A stretch of DNA of 64,000 bases from Volvox africanus (Eukaryota; Chlorophyta; Chlorophyceae; Chlamydomonadales; Volvocaceae), in assembly GCA_030268105.1 (NCBI GenBank), contig BSDZ01000078.1, forward strand, positions 620,001-684,000. The letters are read 5' to 3'. The notes beneath the pieces are model-generated. The model searched no databases. It was not told the DNA's origin and saw only the letters and a program-made list of their open reading frames with translations. The position numbers were made by a program, and so were the translations under genes. Position 1 is the stretch's first letter; every line of letters begins with the position of its first letter. Below are positions 20,148 through 30,152 of the stretch, piece after piece.

Positions 20148-21524
20148 GTGGTCCTTACCCTTATTTTTCTCCGCCCCCAGCATTGGGCAGGAGTCAACCC
20201 TATGTTGGTCGGAACCGCAACGGAGGCACATCCCATGTTGTTTACGGAAATGGAACTCCCGTCTAGTACATTTGAATGTGGTTAAATATTCCGCTAGGTT
20301 CTGCTTGGGCCCCTTCTTCTGCACGTGGCCCCCTTTTGGGGCCAAGTGCCTCCCCTGCTGTCCGCCGCCCCTCTTAGACTTACCGGCGCCCTTAACCTGC
20401 CGCGGCTGATCCTCGTGCCCGGTGATGCCTGGACGAACGGATGCAGCCCGCGGTTTTTTGGTCGGGGGCGCCGGGGTCTCCTCGTCAGGGTCGTCGCAGG
20501 CCATGTCCTGTACCGACAGCATGTTCATTTTGGGACGGGCCAGTTTGTCAGATTCCCGTCGGGCCAGTAACCTAAGTTCAGCTCCCAGGGAGAACTGAAC
20601 CAAGTCTGTATATGACTTAAAGGTTTTACCCGACAGGTCAGTTGCACAGTCCCCACTAAGGTCGGATGAGAGGCCCTGCTGAAACCAAAACACACGCTCA
20701 CTATCAGACAGGTCCGCAATGGGCGTGACAAGAGCCTCAAAGCGGCTCTGATAGGCAGAGACAGTTTCTCCAGGGCGCATGCGATATTTGCCAGCATTTA
20801 ATTTCAGGCGTGCCTCAGTGTCACGTGACTGGACCTGGGGTGCAAAACGGACAAGCAGTGCTTCTAGCAGTTCCTCAGATGTATAAGAATCCCTTGCGTT
20901 AGTCCATTGATCGTGCCATAATCTTGCCGCGCCTTCAAAGGCAGTGGCCAAGAAAAGACGGCGCGTAGAGTCCTGTTGACCCCCACGGGCTGTGGCAAAG
21001 TAGTTCCTAACATTACGGACAAAGGCCCGTGTTAGAGGCGCAGCAACTCGTCCTAAATCAGAAAGCTTAACATCCATAGGGATATTCAGCTTAGGCACTG
21101 CGATCGCTATTTTTATCACCTCGTCCTCATGTCCAGTATGAGGAGGCCCAGGTGGCCTGGAAGAGGTGCCCGCAACAGCAGCACAAGTTGTTGCGGCAGC
21201 AGCGGGAGCCATCCCAGGAATATCCACGGCACCAGGTGTCAAATGGTTTGACACTACAGCAGGGCCATGAACATAAAAAGGGGATGGGGCATAAATAGGT
21301 GATGTAGGTGCCTCAGGGGATGCTGTGCCGCCTTGCCTGGGAATAGGTGAAGGCTGGTTCGGAAGGTCGATACCGCCTGCCACAGCAGCATTTGGTGGCT
21401 GTGTCAACCTAGAGAGCCATTCCCACCTATTCGCTTGGCTAGCATTAGCAGCAATCCGGCCAACAAACTGAAAGGTGTTGGCAGCAAGAGCCGAGACAGC
21501 ATTCGCTAAGTTCGAGGCTTGCAT
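20145..21524 (-). CDS. gag: gag of R5
   Basis: 459 codons from ATG at 21524 to UAG. An N-terminal Pro/Ala-rich part is followed by a capsid region (KLNIPMD..., YFATARGGQQDSTRRLFLATAFEGAARLWHDQW, AYQSRFEALVTPIADLSDSERVFWFQQGL), a Lys/Arg/Gly-rich linker, and a canonical zinc knuckle CLRC-x4-H-x4-C near the C-terminus. It has one more residue in the knuckle than family A Gag. Forms the particle and binds genomic RNA. The true start may lie in the overlapping upstream ORF if splicing or frameshifting joins them. Confidence 0.92.
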   Translation of the reverse strand: MQASNLANAVSALAANTFQFVGRIAANASQANRWEWLSRLTQPPNAAVAGGIDLPNQPSPIPRQGGTASPEAPTSPIYAPSPFYVHGPAVVSNHLTPGAVDIPGMAPAAAATTCAAVAGTSSRPPGPPHTGHEDEVIKIAIAVPKLNIPMDVKLSDLGRVAAPLTRAFVRNVRNYFATARGGQQDSTRRLFLATAFEGAARLWHDQWTNARDSYTSEELLEALLVRFAPQVQSRDTEARLKLNAGKYRMRPGETVSAYQSRFEALVTPIADLSDSERVFWFQQGLSSDLSGDCATDLSGKTFKSYTDLVQFSLGAELRLLARRESDKLARPKMNMLSVQDMACDDPDEETPAPPTKKPRAASVRPGITGHEDQPRQVKGAGKSKRGGGQQGRHLAPKGGHVQKKGPKQNLAEYLTTFKCTRREFHFRKQHGMCLRCGSDQHRVDSCPMLGAEKNKGKDH

Positions 21525-21828
21525 ATTGTATGCCTGAAAGCCTAACAGATCGAACTGCGAGTGACTGTTCTGGCGAAAGGCAAAGCAAAGGCAAGGACCA
21601 GGGCCTACCCAACGCTTGGATGCCTTCGATGAACTTCAAAAATTTTGAAGTCCGCGCGTGAAGTTGATTTGCGATGGATCGGAGTGACTGGGCAGAGGTG
21701 CCGCTCCGAAGGGTCTGAGGTGTTGACACGGTGGTAGCCGCAGCGAAAATGGCGGCGCCCAGCTCCTCAGGCAATGTCTCCATGTCCAGAGGGATGTCGG
21801 CAGGAGGAAGATCGTGGTCGATGTCCAT
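21445..21828 (-). CDS. Upstream gag-leader ORF of R5
   Basis: 127 codons from ATG at 21828 (MDIDHDLPPADIPLDMETLPEELGAAIF), overlapping the start of gag in another frame. The N-terminal half (METLPEELGAAIFAAATT...LRSIANQLHARTSKFLKFI) resembles the two leader exons of family A in order, so this part is probably translated. The second half (from about residue 70) has no counterpart and may be intron: GTAGGC occurs after ...IQALG, and candidate acceptors lie near 21530-21510. How it joins gag is not settled. Confidence 0.45.
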   Translation of the reverse strand: MDIDHDLPPADIPLDMETLPEELGAAIFAAATTVSTPQTLRSGTSAQSLRSIANQLHARTSKFLKFIEGIQALGRPWSLPLLCLSPEQSLAVRSVRLSGIQYASLELSECCLGSCCQHLSVCWPDCC

Positions 21829-21960
21829 TTATAAAAGGGCAGCTTGAGTGGCTTGAGCGCGTTGCGCGGTTAGAGTGGCTTGAGCAGTTACCACAGAAAG
21901 ACTTGAGAAGGCTTGAACGATTTCAGCGGAAGACTTGACGAGACGTCCCAGGGAGGAACG

Positions 21961-21972
21961 GTCTCGATACCA
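21961..21972 (-). other. Primer-binding site of R5
   Basis: Minus strand TGGTATCGAGAC, three nucleotides inside the 5' LTR. Same 12-mer as family A, so both families appear to use the same primer tRNA. Confidence 0.75.
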
Positions 21973-21975
21973 GCT

Positions 21976-22397
21976 TGTTGTATATGGTACCCACGAAGGG
22001 TGGTATCAAAAGATACCGGTTGTTGTGCCAGAGCCCGATTAAGTAGAGCCGCCGACTAGGTCGTACTTGAGAGACCATAAGGCCTCGAACCGGGCGTGAC
22101 CTTCAGAAGTCACCACTACAACCGGAGATTCAGTGAACCAGGAACCAGATGTTCCACCATTTACCATTCAGGCGGTAAATGGCCCATTCCATACAGGTTA
22201 TGGAGTAACCGACAGGTTCGGATGTTTCAGGAAGTCGGTTAGTATTGGTCGTCGACAGCCGAGACCAAATCCACAAATCGAATGCCAGATGGAAACATGA
22301 AACAGTTAATATGATATTAAATATATTATATTATAAAATAATAAACAGATAATTATTATATCTTAATGAATTACCGAAATGCATTAAGGATACAACA
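21976..22397 (-). repeat. 5' LTR of R5 (422 bp)
   Basis: Identical to 15583-16004 over its full length by direct comparison. Followed by the duplicated target gatat. Confidence 0.95.
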
Positions 22398-22740
22398 GAT
22401 ATTTGGTTGCAAGGCATGTATCGCGACGAGTGCGGTGTTCCCGACGTATACCATAATGATGTAATATTATATCAAATAATATTACTTATTGCTTCATAGC
22501 ATGAGCATACTGCACTTCTCAATTATTCGGGATTTCATGCATGTTAGGCGGATCAGCCATGATGCAATGGGACATGTCGTGATGTATAATGGTAACATGC
22601 CAAACATATATAAATGTATGCTAATACATTTATGTCATGCAAGTTCATTCCATATTCATCAATCATTCATCAAGTCAACACATCGCCTTGAAGCGTCGCA
22701 TTGACCTACGCATCGGCGGGAAACGAACCGTAGCACAACA
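22398..22740 (-). repeat. 3' LTR of R4, right part
   Basis: Continuation after R5, ending CGTAGCACAACA. It carries an AT palindrome near 22460-22490. Sequence is noticeably diverged from other family A LTRs, suggesting a subfamily. Confidence 0.82.
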
Positions 22741-22821
22741 TGTACCCCCTCAGTGCCGTCTCCCCCTTAACACACGCCAGGCTTCGCCCGGAGTAATGTA
22801 ATAACAATAATAATTAAAATA
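22741..22821 (-). other. 3' untranslated remnant of R4
   Basis: 81 bp unlike the family A 3' region. Next to the LTR the minus strand reads GAGGGGGTACA, a plausible polypurine tract. No coding sequence is visible. Confidence 0.45.
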
Positions 22822-23422
22822 TCATCCAAATAACAAACGATGAACCTGTCGATATACGGTCTGAACATGCGATCCATCACTGCTTGAAATGTGGCGGGCG
22901 CATTAGTAAGTCCAAACGACAAGACCATGTACTCGAAGTGACCAAAGGGAGTCCGGAAAGCGGAGCCAGCATACCCTCCCGATCCACACCGTTAAACAAA
23001 ACGGTGCCCGGCTTGAACCGGTGGACACACCGCATACCCCTTAACGATGCCTCTGCCTTGCGCCGACAGAAAGCAGGGAGTAATACACATGCGGCGGTGC
23101 CCGGATATTGACGCCTACATCTCCTGTACACGGCCAACTGTTCCGACATCTCACGCAGAGATGAGGGGGTGAACAAAACCACGTGGTTTGACAGATCGAT
23201 AGACGACAGGGGACGGCGTGGTGTAAACAGATTACACAACGGATCGAAGCAGAGAAGTCCCGTGCGTCCGTCAAGCGTGATGCGTCGCGCAATGACTCGC
23301 TCGATGTGTCCAAGTACGCAAGGCAACAATGCCTTCATGGCTGGCCATAAGCATGACCACCGACCACGTGTTAGTTCAGCAATCCCGGGTGGTGCCCCCT
23401 CCGCAGGAACCCGGGCAAGCCC
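22822..23422 (-). pseudogene. pol scraps of R4: family C-like RT piece fused to family A-like pol N-terminus
   Basis: 22822-22965 encodes RT around the YLDD block and [15 protein letters not shown], closest to R6. At about 22965 (sharing gcgg) it jumps to the pol N-terminus ([24 protein letters not shown]...) that is open to the gag UAG. Protease, the rest of RT, RNase H and integrase are missing. Confidence 0.8.
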
Positions 23423-23425
23423 CTA
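23384..23425 (-). promoter_or_regulatory. gag-pol UAG with hairpin (R4)
   Basis: UAG at 23423-23425, 7-nt spacer, arms CCCGGGU (23409-23415) and ACCCGGG (23384-23390), 18-nt loop. Confidence 0.62.
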
Positions 23426-24658
23426 TTTCGGCTTAGGGACCAACGGCGGCAGCAACGGGCAATCCTTCGTAAGATGGCTCTCCACGCACCGTAGGCAAAC
23501 ATTGGCCGCTTTCTGACGTTCGAATTCGGAATGATTGCAATTCCATTTTGGCATCAATGGGTCATCTGTGCGAGTCCGCTTTGCGTCGGGGATAGAGCGC
23601 TGTGTGGCTGCCGTCGACGGCACGCCCCCACGCTTCCTGCTCTTAGCTGGGTCCGAGCTCGGACCTGCTCCTCCTGACCCGTGGACACCTGAGCTAGCGC
23701 CCCCGCGCGCCTTGCGTTGCCGGTTGCTGCGTTGCGTCATGGCAGTAGGCGCGGGGCGGGTAGCTCCAAGTTCCTGGTCGAGAGCTACAGCTTCCCCAAG
23801 CGGATCCTGCACTTGCACGGCATTTGCACGAGGGACAGACTTGACTTCTTCCTCACCGGCAAGGAGTCGTACCTCTGTACCCCTAGCAAATGTGACCAAG
23901 GCATCGTACGACTTGAACGGCACCCCAGACAAGTCAGTAGCGCACCACTTAGCCAAAAGTTTCGTCAGGCCTCGCTTAAACCAAAAGACACGCTCATTCT
24001 CGGTGAGGTCAGCAATGGGGGTCACTAGTGCTTCGAAGCGTGACTGGTACGCAGGTAGGTTTTCACCCCGACGCATGTGATAGGTACCGGCCGCCAAAAC
24101 CTTGCGAGCCTCCACATCACGCGCTTGTACCTCAGTAGCGAACCGTGCGAGCAGAGCAGCAATCAACTCGTCAAAAGTATAGTCGATCCGGGCGGTGGTC
24201 CATTCATGATACCAGTTCTTTGCTGAGCCCTCGAGGATGTTGCCAACGAAAAGACACCTGATACCATCATTATCTCCACCATGAACAGCCTGGAGGTACT
24301 TTTTAGCGTCACGCACGTACGCACGAGTTGCATCAGCTATGCTAGATCCTGGTGTCTTTTCACTCAGCGAGATCGTAAGCCTAGGAACGGGAATTGTCAA
24401 TCTCATCACCTCAGGAATGGCAGCGTGCCCTTGCATTTGAGGTGATGGTAGAACCCGTGGACCAGCAGTGTTGTCCATATTCGTATTAACTGCTGAATGC
24501 GGCACAATTAAGTGAGCAGGAGTCTGAAGGACAAGAGGCTCTTGAGTGGCTCGCGTGCCAACAGTCTCAAGACCTCTATCCGGAGCTCTAGCAGCCACAA
24601 CAAATTCGGGTTGGCTTGCTAAGCTAGTGAGCGGCGTATCGTCACGTTCCGCAGACAT
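23423..24658 (-). CDS. gag: gag of R4 (intact)
   Basis: 411 codons from ATG 24658 (MSAERDDTPLTSLASQPEF) to UAG. It has the capsid region KYLQAVHGGDNDGIRCLFVGNILEG and AYQSRFEALVTPIADLTENERVFWF, a Lys/Arg/Ser-rich linker, and knuckle CLRC-x3-H-x4-C at the C-terminus. No stops. The element lacks most of pol, so at best this supplies Gag to others. The reading frame resembles R3 and R9 over its full length. Confidence 0.9.
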   Translation of the reverse strand: MSAERDDTPLTSLASQPEFVVAARAPDRGLETVGTRATQEPLVLQTPAHLIVPHSAVNTNMDNTAGPRVLPSPQMQGHAAIPEVMRLTIPVPRLTISLSEKTPGSSIADATRAYVRDAKKYLQAVHGGDNDGIRCLFVGNILEGSAKNWYHEWTTARIDYTFDELIAALLARFATEVQARDVEARKVLAAGTYHMRRGENLPAYQSRFEALVTPIADLTENERVFWFKRGLTKLLAKWCATDLSGVPFKSYDALVTFARGTEVRLLAGEEEVKSVPRANAVQVQDPLGEAVALDQELGATRPAPTAMTQRSNRQRKARGGASSGVHGSGGAGPSSDPAKSRKRGGVPSTAATQRSIPDAKRTRTDDPLMPKWNCNHSEFERQKAANVCLRCVESHLTKDCPLLPPLVPKPK

Positions 24659-24749
24659 GGGACACGAAGCAATACCCTAGGCTTGCGTAAAAGAAGGCGA
24701 CTTCTACCGCAAGAGCAAGAGTACAAAACGATTCGGTGGGCCTACCGAC

Positions 24750-25573
24750 TGTTGTACCTCTCGTTCGCGTTTGCTCATAAGTATCTGCACGTCTGGAGAC
24801 TTTAGACACCGATGCGCGAGCACTTGCAAGTACAGCAAGGCAAGCGAGAGCAAACAGAGACAGCGGAAGACTTCAAGACGAAGAGAGATATAACTTACAG
24901 TCTTACAGATCGGAACGATGCAATGGACGAAATCGCCGTCAGCGCCGGAAGCAAGCAATCATCACGCGGTGGTGATTAGCGAAGTTCAGGCTTAGCTCGG
25001 GCTAAGTAGAATAGCGTATATCAATAGTAATATAGAACACACGAGTGTTCTCTGGTATCGAATGTCTTGTCTTGCTTAGCCGTCCTCGCATCTGTTATAC
25101 TCGCAGTATCGCAATGCCGTACGATTCACATTAGGAGGCCGATCCTAGATGTGACAACCCTACTGCATATAGGCGATGTCCAAGCATAACAACGTATAAG
25201 CCTTTCCGGCATTTGCATGATGCAAGGGTCCGAATAACGATATTCGGTTGCAAGGCATGTATCGTGACGAGTGCGGCGCTCTCAACGTGTGCTGTAATGA
25301 AGTTATATTATATCAAATAATATTACTTATCGTTTCGTAGCACGAGCATAATGCGCACTTCAATGCTTCGGGCTTTCATGCATGCTAGGCGGATTTGCCA
25401 TGATGCGATGTCGCGATGGGTAATGACAACATGCCAAATGCATATATGAATGTACACGAATACATTTATATCATGCAGATTCATTCATATGCAATGTGTT
25501 CATCACAATAGCACTTCACCTTGTAGGATCACATCGACCTACGCATCGGCGGGAAACTAACCGTAGCACAACA
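24750..25573 (-). repeat. S2: solo family A LTR, target duplication ccgac
   Basis: 824 bp, TGTTGTACCTC...GCACAACA, with perfect duplication ccgac (24745-24749 and 25574-25578). It splits the R4 leader: the sequence on both sides joins into the normal leader ...cctaccgacagtactc.... The internal region was lost by LTR-LTR recombination. Confidence 0.93.
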
Positions 25574-25578
25574 CCGAC

Positions 25579-25935
25579 AGTACTCTTGAGAAGATTCAGC
25601 AAACTCAGCAAGTACTTGCCCAGCTGAGTCCTGATCTCCGTAGTTTGGGCGATAAGAGTCGCCAACTGGTACGGACGAAAGCCGGTCTCAGTCGTCACGG
25701 CAAGAAATGCCAGAGCGCTGAGATTATCTGCGACTCAGAGCGCACACTTACACAACAAGTGCAGCAATTTAGACAAAATCAATCAAACGATTACAAACCG
25801 GAAGCAGCGGCGTCCAATACGGCGTGGCCTAGATCTTCGGCGAAAGTGTCTAGCTGTCCTCGTGGCTCGTCGCTGGTACTCGCCATAGAAAGAACCTACT
25901 TCCGATTTGACACAAAGAGACAGTTAGGCAACGAA
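25579..25935 (-). other. R4 leader with exon-like ORF and possible intron
   Basis: Continuation of the leader. Exon-like ORF at complement 25799-25886 and candidate 71-nt intron at complement 25728-25798. The base after the acceptor is changed (ATAAT instead of GTAAT). The section 24659-24749 on the other side of S2 belongs to the same leader. Confidence 0.45.
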
Positions 25936-25950
25936 CCTGTCTCGATACCA
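25936..25950 (-). other. Primer-binding site of R4
   Basis: Minus strand TGGTATCGAGACAGG, three nucleotides from the LTR. Confidence 0.75.
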
Positions 25951-25953
25951 ATT

Positions 25954-26786
25954 TGTTGTACCTCTATTTCGAGTTTGCCCATAAGTATCTGCGCGTCTGG
26001 GGACTTGAGATACTGATGCGCAAGCACTTGCAAGTACAGCAAGGCACACGAGAGCAAACAGAGACAGCGGAAGACTTCAAGGCAAGAAGAGATATAACTT
26101 ACAATCTTACAGACAGAAGCGATGCAGTGGATGTAATCGCCGTCAGCGCCGGAAGCAAGCAATCATCACGCAGCGGTGATAAGCAAAGTTCAGGCTTAGC
26201 TCGGGCTAAGTAGAATAGCGATTAGCAAGAAGAGTGTTGAACACACGAATGTTCTCTGGTATTGGAATCTCTCCTTTACTTAGCCGTCCTTGCATCTGTT
26301 ATACTCGCAGCATCGTTACGCTGTACAATTCACACTAGGAGGCCGTTCCTAAGTGTGACAACCCTACTGCGTAGAGGCGATGTTCATGTATAACAACCGA
26401 TCAGCCTTTCCGGCATTCGCATGATGCAAGGGTCCGAATAACGATATTCGGTTGCAAGGCATGTATCGTGATGAGTGCGGCACTCTCAACGTGTGCTGTA
26501 ATGAAGTAATATTATATCAAATAATATTACTTATCGTTTCATAGCACGAGCATAATGCACTTCTCGATCGTTCGGGATTTCATGCATGCTAGGCGGATCA
26601 GCCATGATGCGATGTCGCGATGTATAATGATAACATGCCAAAACGTATATAAATGTATGCAAATACATTTATGTCATGCAAGTTCATTCATATGCATAAG
26701 TCATTCATGCGTTCATCCAGACAGCACTTCGCCTCGTAGCGTCGCATCGACCTACGCATCGGCGGGAAACAAACCGTAGCACAGCA
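25954..26786 (-). repeat. 5' LTR of R4 (833 bp)
   Basis: TGTTGTACCTCTA...CGTAGCACAGCA. The terminal ACAACA is mutated to ACAGCA. It has the family A palindromes, including an AT-rich pair near 26505-26535. Confidence 0.88.
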
Positions 26787-27919
26787 AAGCACGAGCTCGA
26801 GATGCTTCAGGTGCTCCTCACGCGTTTTGGAGTATATTAAAATATCATCCAAATAACAAACGACGAACCTGTCGATATACGGTCTGAACATGCAGTCCAT
26901 CACTGCTTGAAATGTGGCGGGCGCATTAGTAAGTCCAAACAACAAGACTGTGTACTCGAAGTGATTGAAGGGGGTCTGGAAAGCGGTTTTTGGAATATCA
27001 GAAGCAGCAATTCGTATCTGATTATACCCCTGTTGCAGATCAATGGAGGAAAAATAATGTGAGCCTTTCAACTTATCGAGCAGGTCATCGACGCGAGGCA
27101 AAGGGTAGCGATTTTTAATCGTAGTCGCATTCAAGCCCCGATAATCAATGCACATGCGCAACGTCCCATCCTTCTTACCGACAAACAATATCGGTGCAGA
27201 ATACGGAATGCGATGTGCTGGGCCAAGTCATACCCTTTGCGAGCAGATCCCTCACTTGCCGCTTCACTTCATCCAACTCCAACGGGCTTAACCTGTACAT
27301 AGGTCGTGAAACGGATTGTGCTCGGGGACAAGAGGGATCGTGTGGTCAGCAGGTAACATAGGTGGGAGCCCCGGGATGACAAATGCATCAGTATAGTTTG
27401 GCAGAGTGGGGACTTCGACCTCAGAATCCTTCACAAGAGACTGCACGGCGGTAGCATTCGGTTGCACCCAAGGCCTCACAAGCAATTCATGGGTGCCTTC
27501 CCTTATCATTTGATATCTCTGTTTTGCACCCTTCAAGCTTGGGTTCTTTATTTCGGCGGACAAACGCCGCTAGAACGAAGTTAACCATAGGCTCCGCAAC
27601 AGTTCCGCCCTCCTCTGGTGTGACATCTTGATACAACAGACAAGGTACCTTAGGCGATAGGTTCCCTTTTGCACAATGGCCAATTGTAGTGGACTCCATA
27701 TCAATGCGCGCGCGGTACTGTCGTCATGTCACGGCACCCAATGTCCATGTAGTGCTGTCTCCGAGAGACCTTGCAGCACTCATTGGGCCCTAACTCGAAG
27801 AGGGCTTATCGATAGGCTTAGGGTGATTCTGCCCACGATAGGATGCTTACCCTCATTCTACCCTCGTTGATAAGGGTCACAATCAGATGACTGTGGGGTC
27901 GACCCCAACACGTTCACCT
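26787..27919 (-). pseudogene. pol fragment of R6a (protease end to RT)
   Basis: 26787-27188 is an open RT piece with [41 protein letters not shown] and [11 protein letters not shown]. 27188-27900 continues toward the protease-RT linker with frameshifts (for example an altered start of [10 protein letters not shown] near 27205). It is cut on the left by insertion of R4 and on the right by S3. Confidence 0.8.
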
Positions 27920-28738
27920 TGTTGTACCTCTCCTTCGTGTTTGCTCATAAGTATCTGCGCGTCTGAAGGCTTTCGACACCGATGCGCGAGCACTTGCAAG
28001 TACAGCAAGACAAGCGCAAGCAAACAGAGACAGCGGAAGACTTCAAACAAGAAGAGATATAACTTACAGTCTTACAGATCGAAGCGGTGCAATGGACGCA
28101 ATCGCCGTCAGCGCCGGAAGCAAGCAATGATCACGCGGCGGTGTTAAGCGAAGTTCAGGCTTAGCTCGGGCTAAGTAGAATAGCGATTAGCAGTAATAGT
28201 GTAGAACACAGGAGTGTTCTCCAGTATCGAATGTCTTATCTTGCTTAGCCGTCCTCGCATCTATTATACTCGCAGCATCGCAATGTCGTACGATTCACAC
28301 TAGGAGGCCGATCCTAAGTGTGACAACCCTACTGCGTATAGGCGATGTCCAAGCATAACAACATATAAGCCTTTCCGGCATTCGCATGATGCAAGGGTCC
28401 GAATAACGATATTCGGTTACAAGGCATGCATCACGACGAGTGCGGCGCTCACAACGTGTGCTGTAATGAAGTAATAATATTACTTATCGTTTCGTAGCAC
28501 AAGCATAATGCGCACTTCAATGATTCGGTATTTCATGCATGCTAGGCGGATTTGCCATGATGCGATGTCCCGATGGATAATGACAACATGCCAAATGTAT
28601 ATATAAATGTATGCAAATACATTTATGTCATGCAGGTTTATTCATATGCAATGATCATTCATGCGCGTCAAGATAGCATTTCACCTCGTAGGGTCGCATC
28701 GACCTACACATCGGCGGGAAATGAACCGTAGCACAACA
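27920..28738 (-). repeat. S3: solo family A LTR, target duplication cacct
   Basis: 819 bp, TGTTGTACCTCTCC...GCACAACA, with perfect duplication cacct (27915-27919 and 28739-28743). It interrupts the protease region of R6a. Confidence 0.93.
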
Positions 28739-28743
28739 CACCT

Positions 28744-29294
28744 CTGCCGCAGAGATGAAGTCGTCACTGGCACCGGTATCCTCAAGTGCCTTCATCATTC
28801 AACCAGCGAGGCCGACTTCAATAACGGGAACATAATAACCTGTTGGAGTCGACTCCACAGATAACAAAAATGATCCCAGGGCGGGCTCGAAATTTACAAA
28901 ACCCGCCACAGGAGCTTCATACCAGACATCAAAGGCATAGGGCAACCCCGGCAACGGAACTGGGGATCCCGCCACGTCCACACCATCAACCAATACAGTG
29001 CCTGACTTGAATCGAAGGACACGTTGCATACCGTTTAACAAAGCGGTAGCCCTACATTGGCTGTGAAATGGTAGCAACAAACATGTGGCAGTGTGCGGAC
29101 ATTGATGTCTACATCTCCTGTACCTGACCAGCTGTTCGAACAGCTCACTTTGAGATGAGGGGATGAACAAAATGATACGTTCTCAAGGACTAAAAGCAAC
29201 GATGCTTCACAGTTGGACGTACGAATGACCACCGACCATACATTTGTTTAGCTGTCCCGGATGGAGTCAACTCCGCATCAATCCAGGCACTCCC
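28744..29294 (-). pseudogene. pol N-terminus and protease start of R6a
   Basis: Encodes the family C form of the pol N-terminal region (LFIPSSQSELFEQLVRYRRCRHQCPHTATCLLLP..., FDVWYEAPVAGFVNFEPALGS) and the beginning of protease near 28744-28800. Frames change near 29100-29170. Confidence 0.75.
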
Positions 29295-29297
29295 CTA
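29256..29297 (-). promoter_or_regulatory. gag-pol UAG with hairpin (R6, family C)
   Basis: UAG at 29295-29297, 7-nt spacer (29288-29294), arm CCUGGAU (29281-29287), 18-nt loop (29263-29280), arm AUCCGGG (29256-29262). Seven pairs with one U-G. Compared with family A, pair 6 is A-U instead of G-C. Same geometry as families A and B, in an otherwise decayed copy. Confidence 0.68.
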
Positions 29298-30152
29298 CTT
29301 TGACCGCAGGGCCAAAGGCGGCAACAACGACAATCCCTCATGAGATGACCCACCGCACATCTCCAACAGAGAGTGATCTCCTTCCAACGCACAAGCTTGG
29401 ATTGCATGCACTCCCATTTTGTCAGTCATGGATCCTGCGTTTGCATGGCAGTCACATGAGGCACAAGTCTCAAAGCATTTTGTCTAGCTAAAATACGCAT
29501 CTCAGCTCTTAGGACAAATGGCATCACAAGAGCCTCAAAACGTGATTGGTAGGCAGTTACAGTTTCATTCGGAAACATGAAAAACGAGCCGAAGGCTAAT
29601 ATACAGCGTGCCTCAATATCACGTGACTTCTGGGGTAAAGCGTGCAAGCAGGGCGACAGTCAACTCATCAAACGTGAAGTTTTCTCGTGCAGTGATCCAT
29701 TGACCATACCATGTCTTTGCTATACCCTCGAGGGTATTCCCAACAAAGAGATACCTCACCTCATCATGTTCATCGCCACGGATCAACTGCAGGTACTTCC
29801 TAACATCATGTAGATATGAACGAGTTGCATTCGCAATGTCCCGCTCAACATTCATATCATGCAAGATAAACAATTTCGGTGCCGGGATAGTAAACCTCTT
29901 CACCTCATTACCGTCGGCGCGGTCTTGCACTTGAGGTGACAGCAAACCCCGTTGATCAGCAGTTCCATCTGTAACCGTCATGGCTGCCAAGCGTGGCGTA
30001 GTAAGATGGATAGGGGCCTGAAACACAAGAGGATCTTGAGCAGTAATTGTGTCAATAGTCTCAGGATCCCTATCAAACGTTCTAGGAACGGTACCTGGCT
30101 CAAGTTGATATGCCAAGCCTGCAAACGACGGGTCGTCACGTCCCGCCATCAT
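29298..30152 (-). pseudogene. gag: gag of R6a, degenerate
   Basis: ATG near 30152 (MMAGRDDPSFAGLAYQ). Capsid region KYLQLIRGDEHDEVRYLFVGNTLEGIAKTWYGQW and AYQSRFEALVMPF are recognisable. A frameshift near 29640 and a deletion near 29520 remove much of the middle. The last part before the UAG is a decayed zinc-knuckle region. Confidence 0.8.

Larger units (their letters stand above)
15583..22397 (-). mobile_element. R5: intact, very young family B Ty3/Gypsy chromovirus
   Basis: A 6,815-bp element with two 422-bp LTRs that I read as identical base for base and a perfect 5-bp duplication gatat (15578-15582 and 22398-22402). It has primer-binding site, gag (459 codons), UAG-hairpin, pol (open) and polypurine tract. 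No stop or frameshift is visible in gag or pol. It has the properties expected of a recently active element and is inserted in the 3' LTR of R4. Confidence 0.95.
15090..26786 (-). mobile_element. R4: chimeric minus-strand Ty3 element carrying R5 and S2
   Basis: Right to left: 5' LTR (25954-26786), primer-binding site, leader split by solo LTR S2, intact family A type gag, pol N-terminus, a family C-like RT scrap, and a 3' LTR split by R5. Its 3' LTR and RT scrap differ from family A while gag is typical A, so the unit is recombinant. The right flank is aagca (26787-26791), within R6 RT. The left flank was lost in the R3 fusion. Confidence 0.72.

Noticed and set aside
22398..22830. AT-rich stretches with palindromes as a possible tRNA or small RNA gene
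   Set aside because: They are the standard LTR palindromes; no cloverleaf or other known RNA fold was found.
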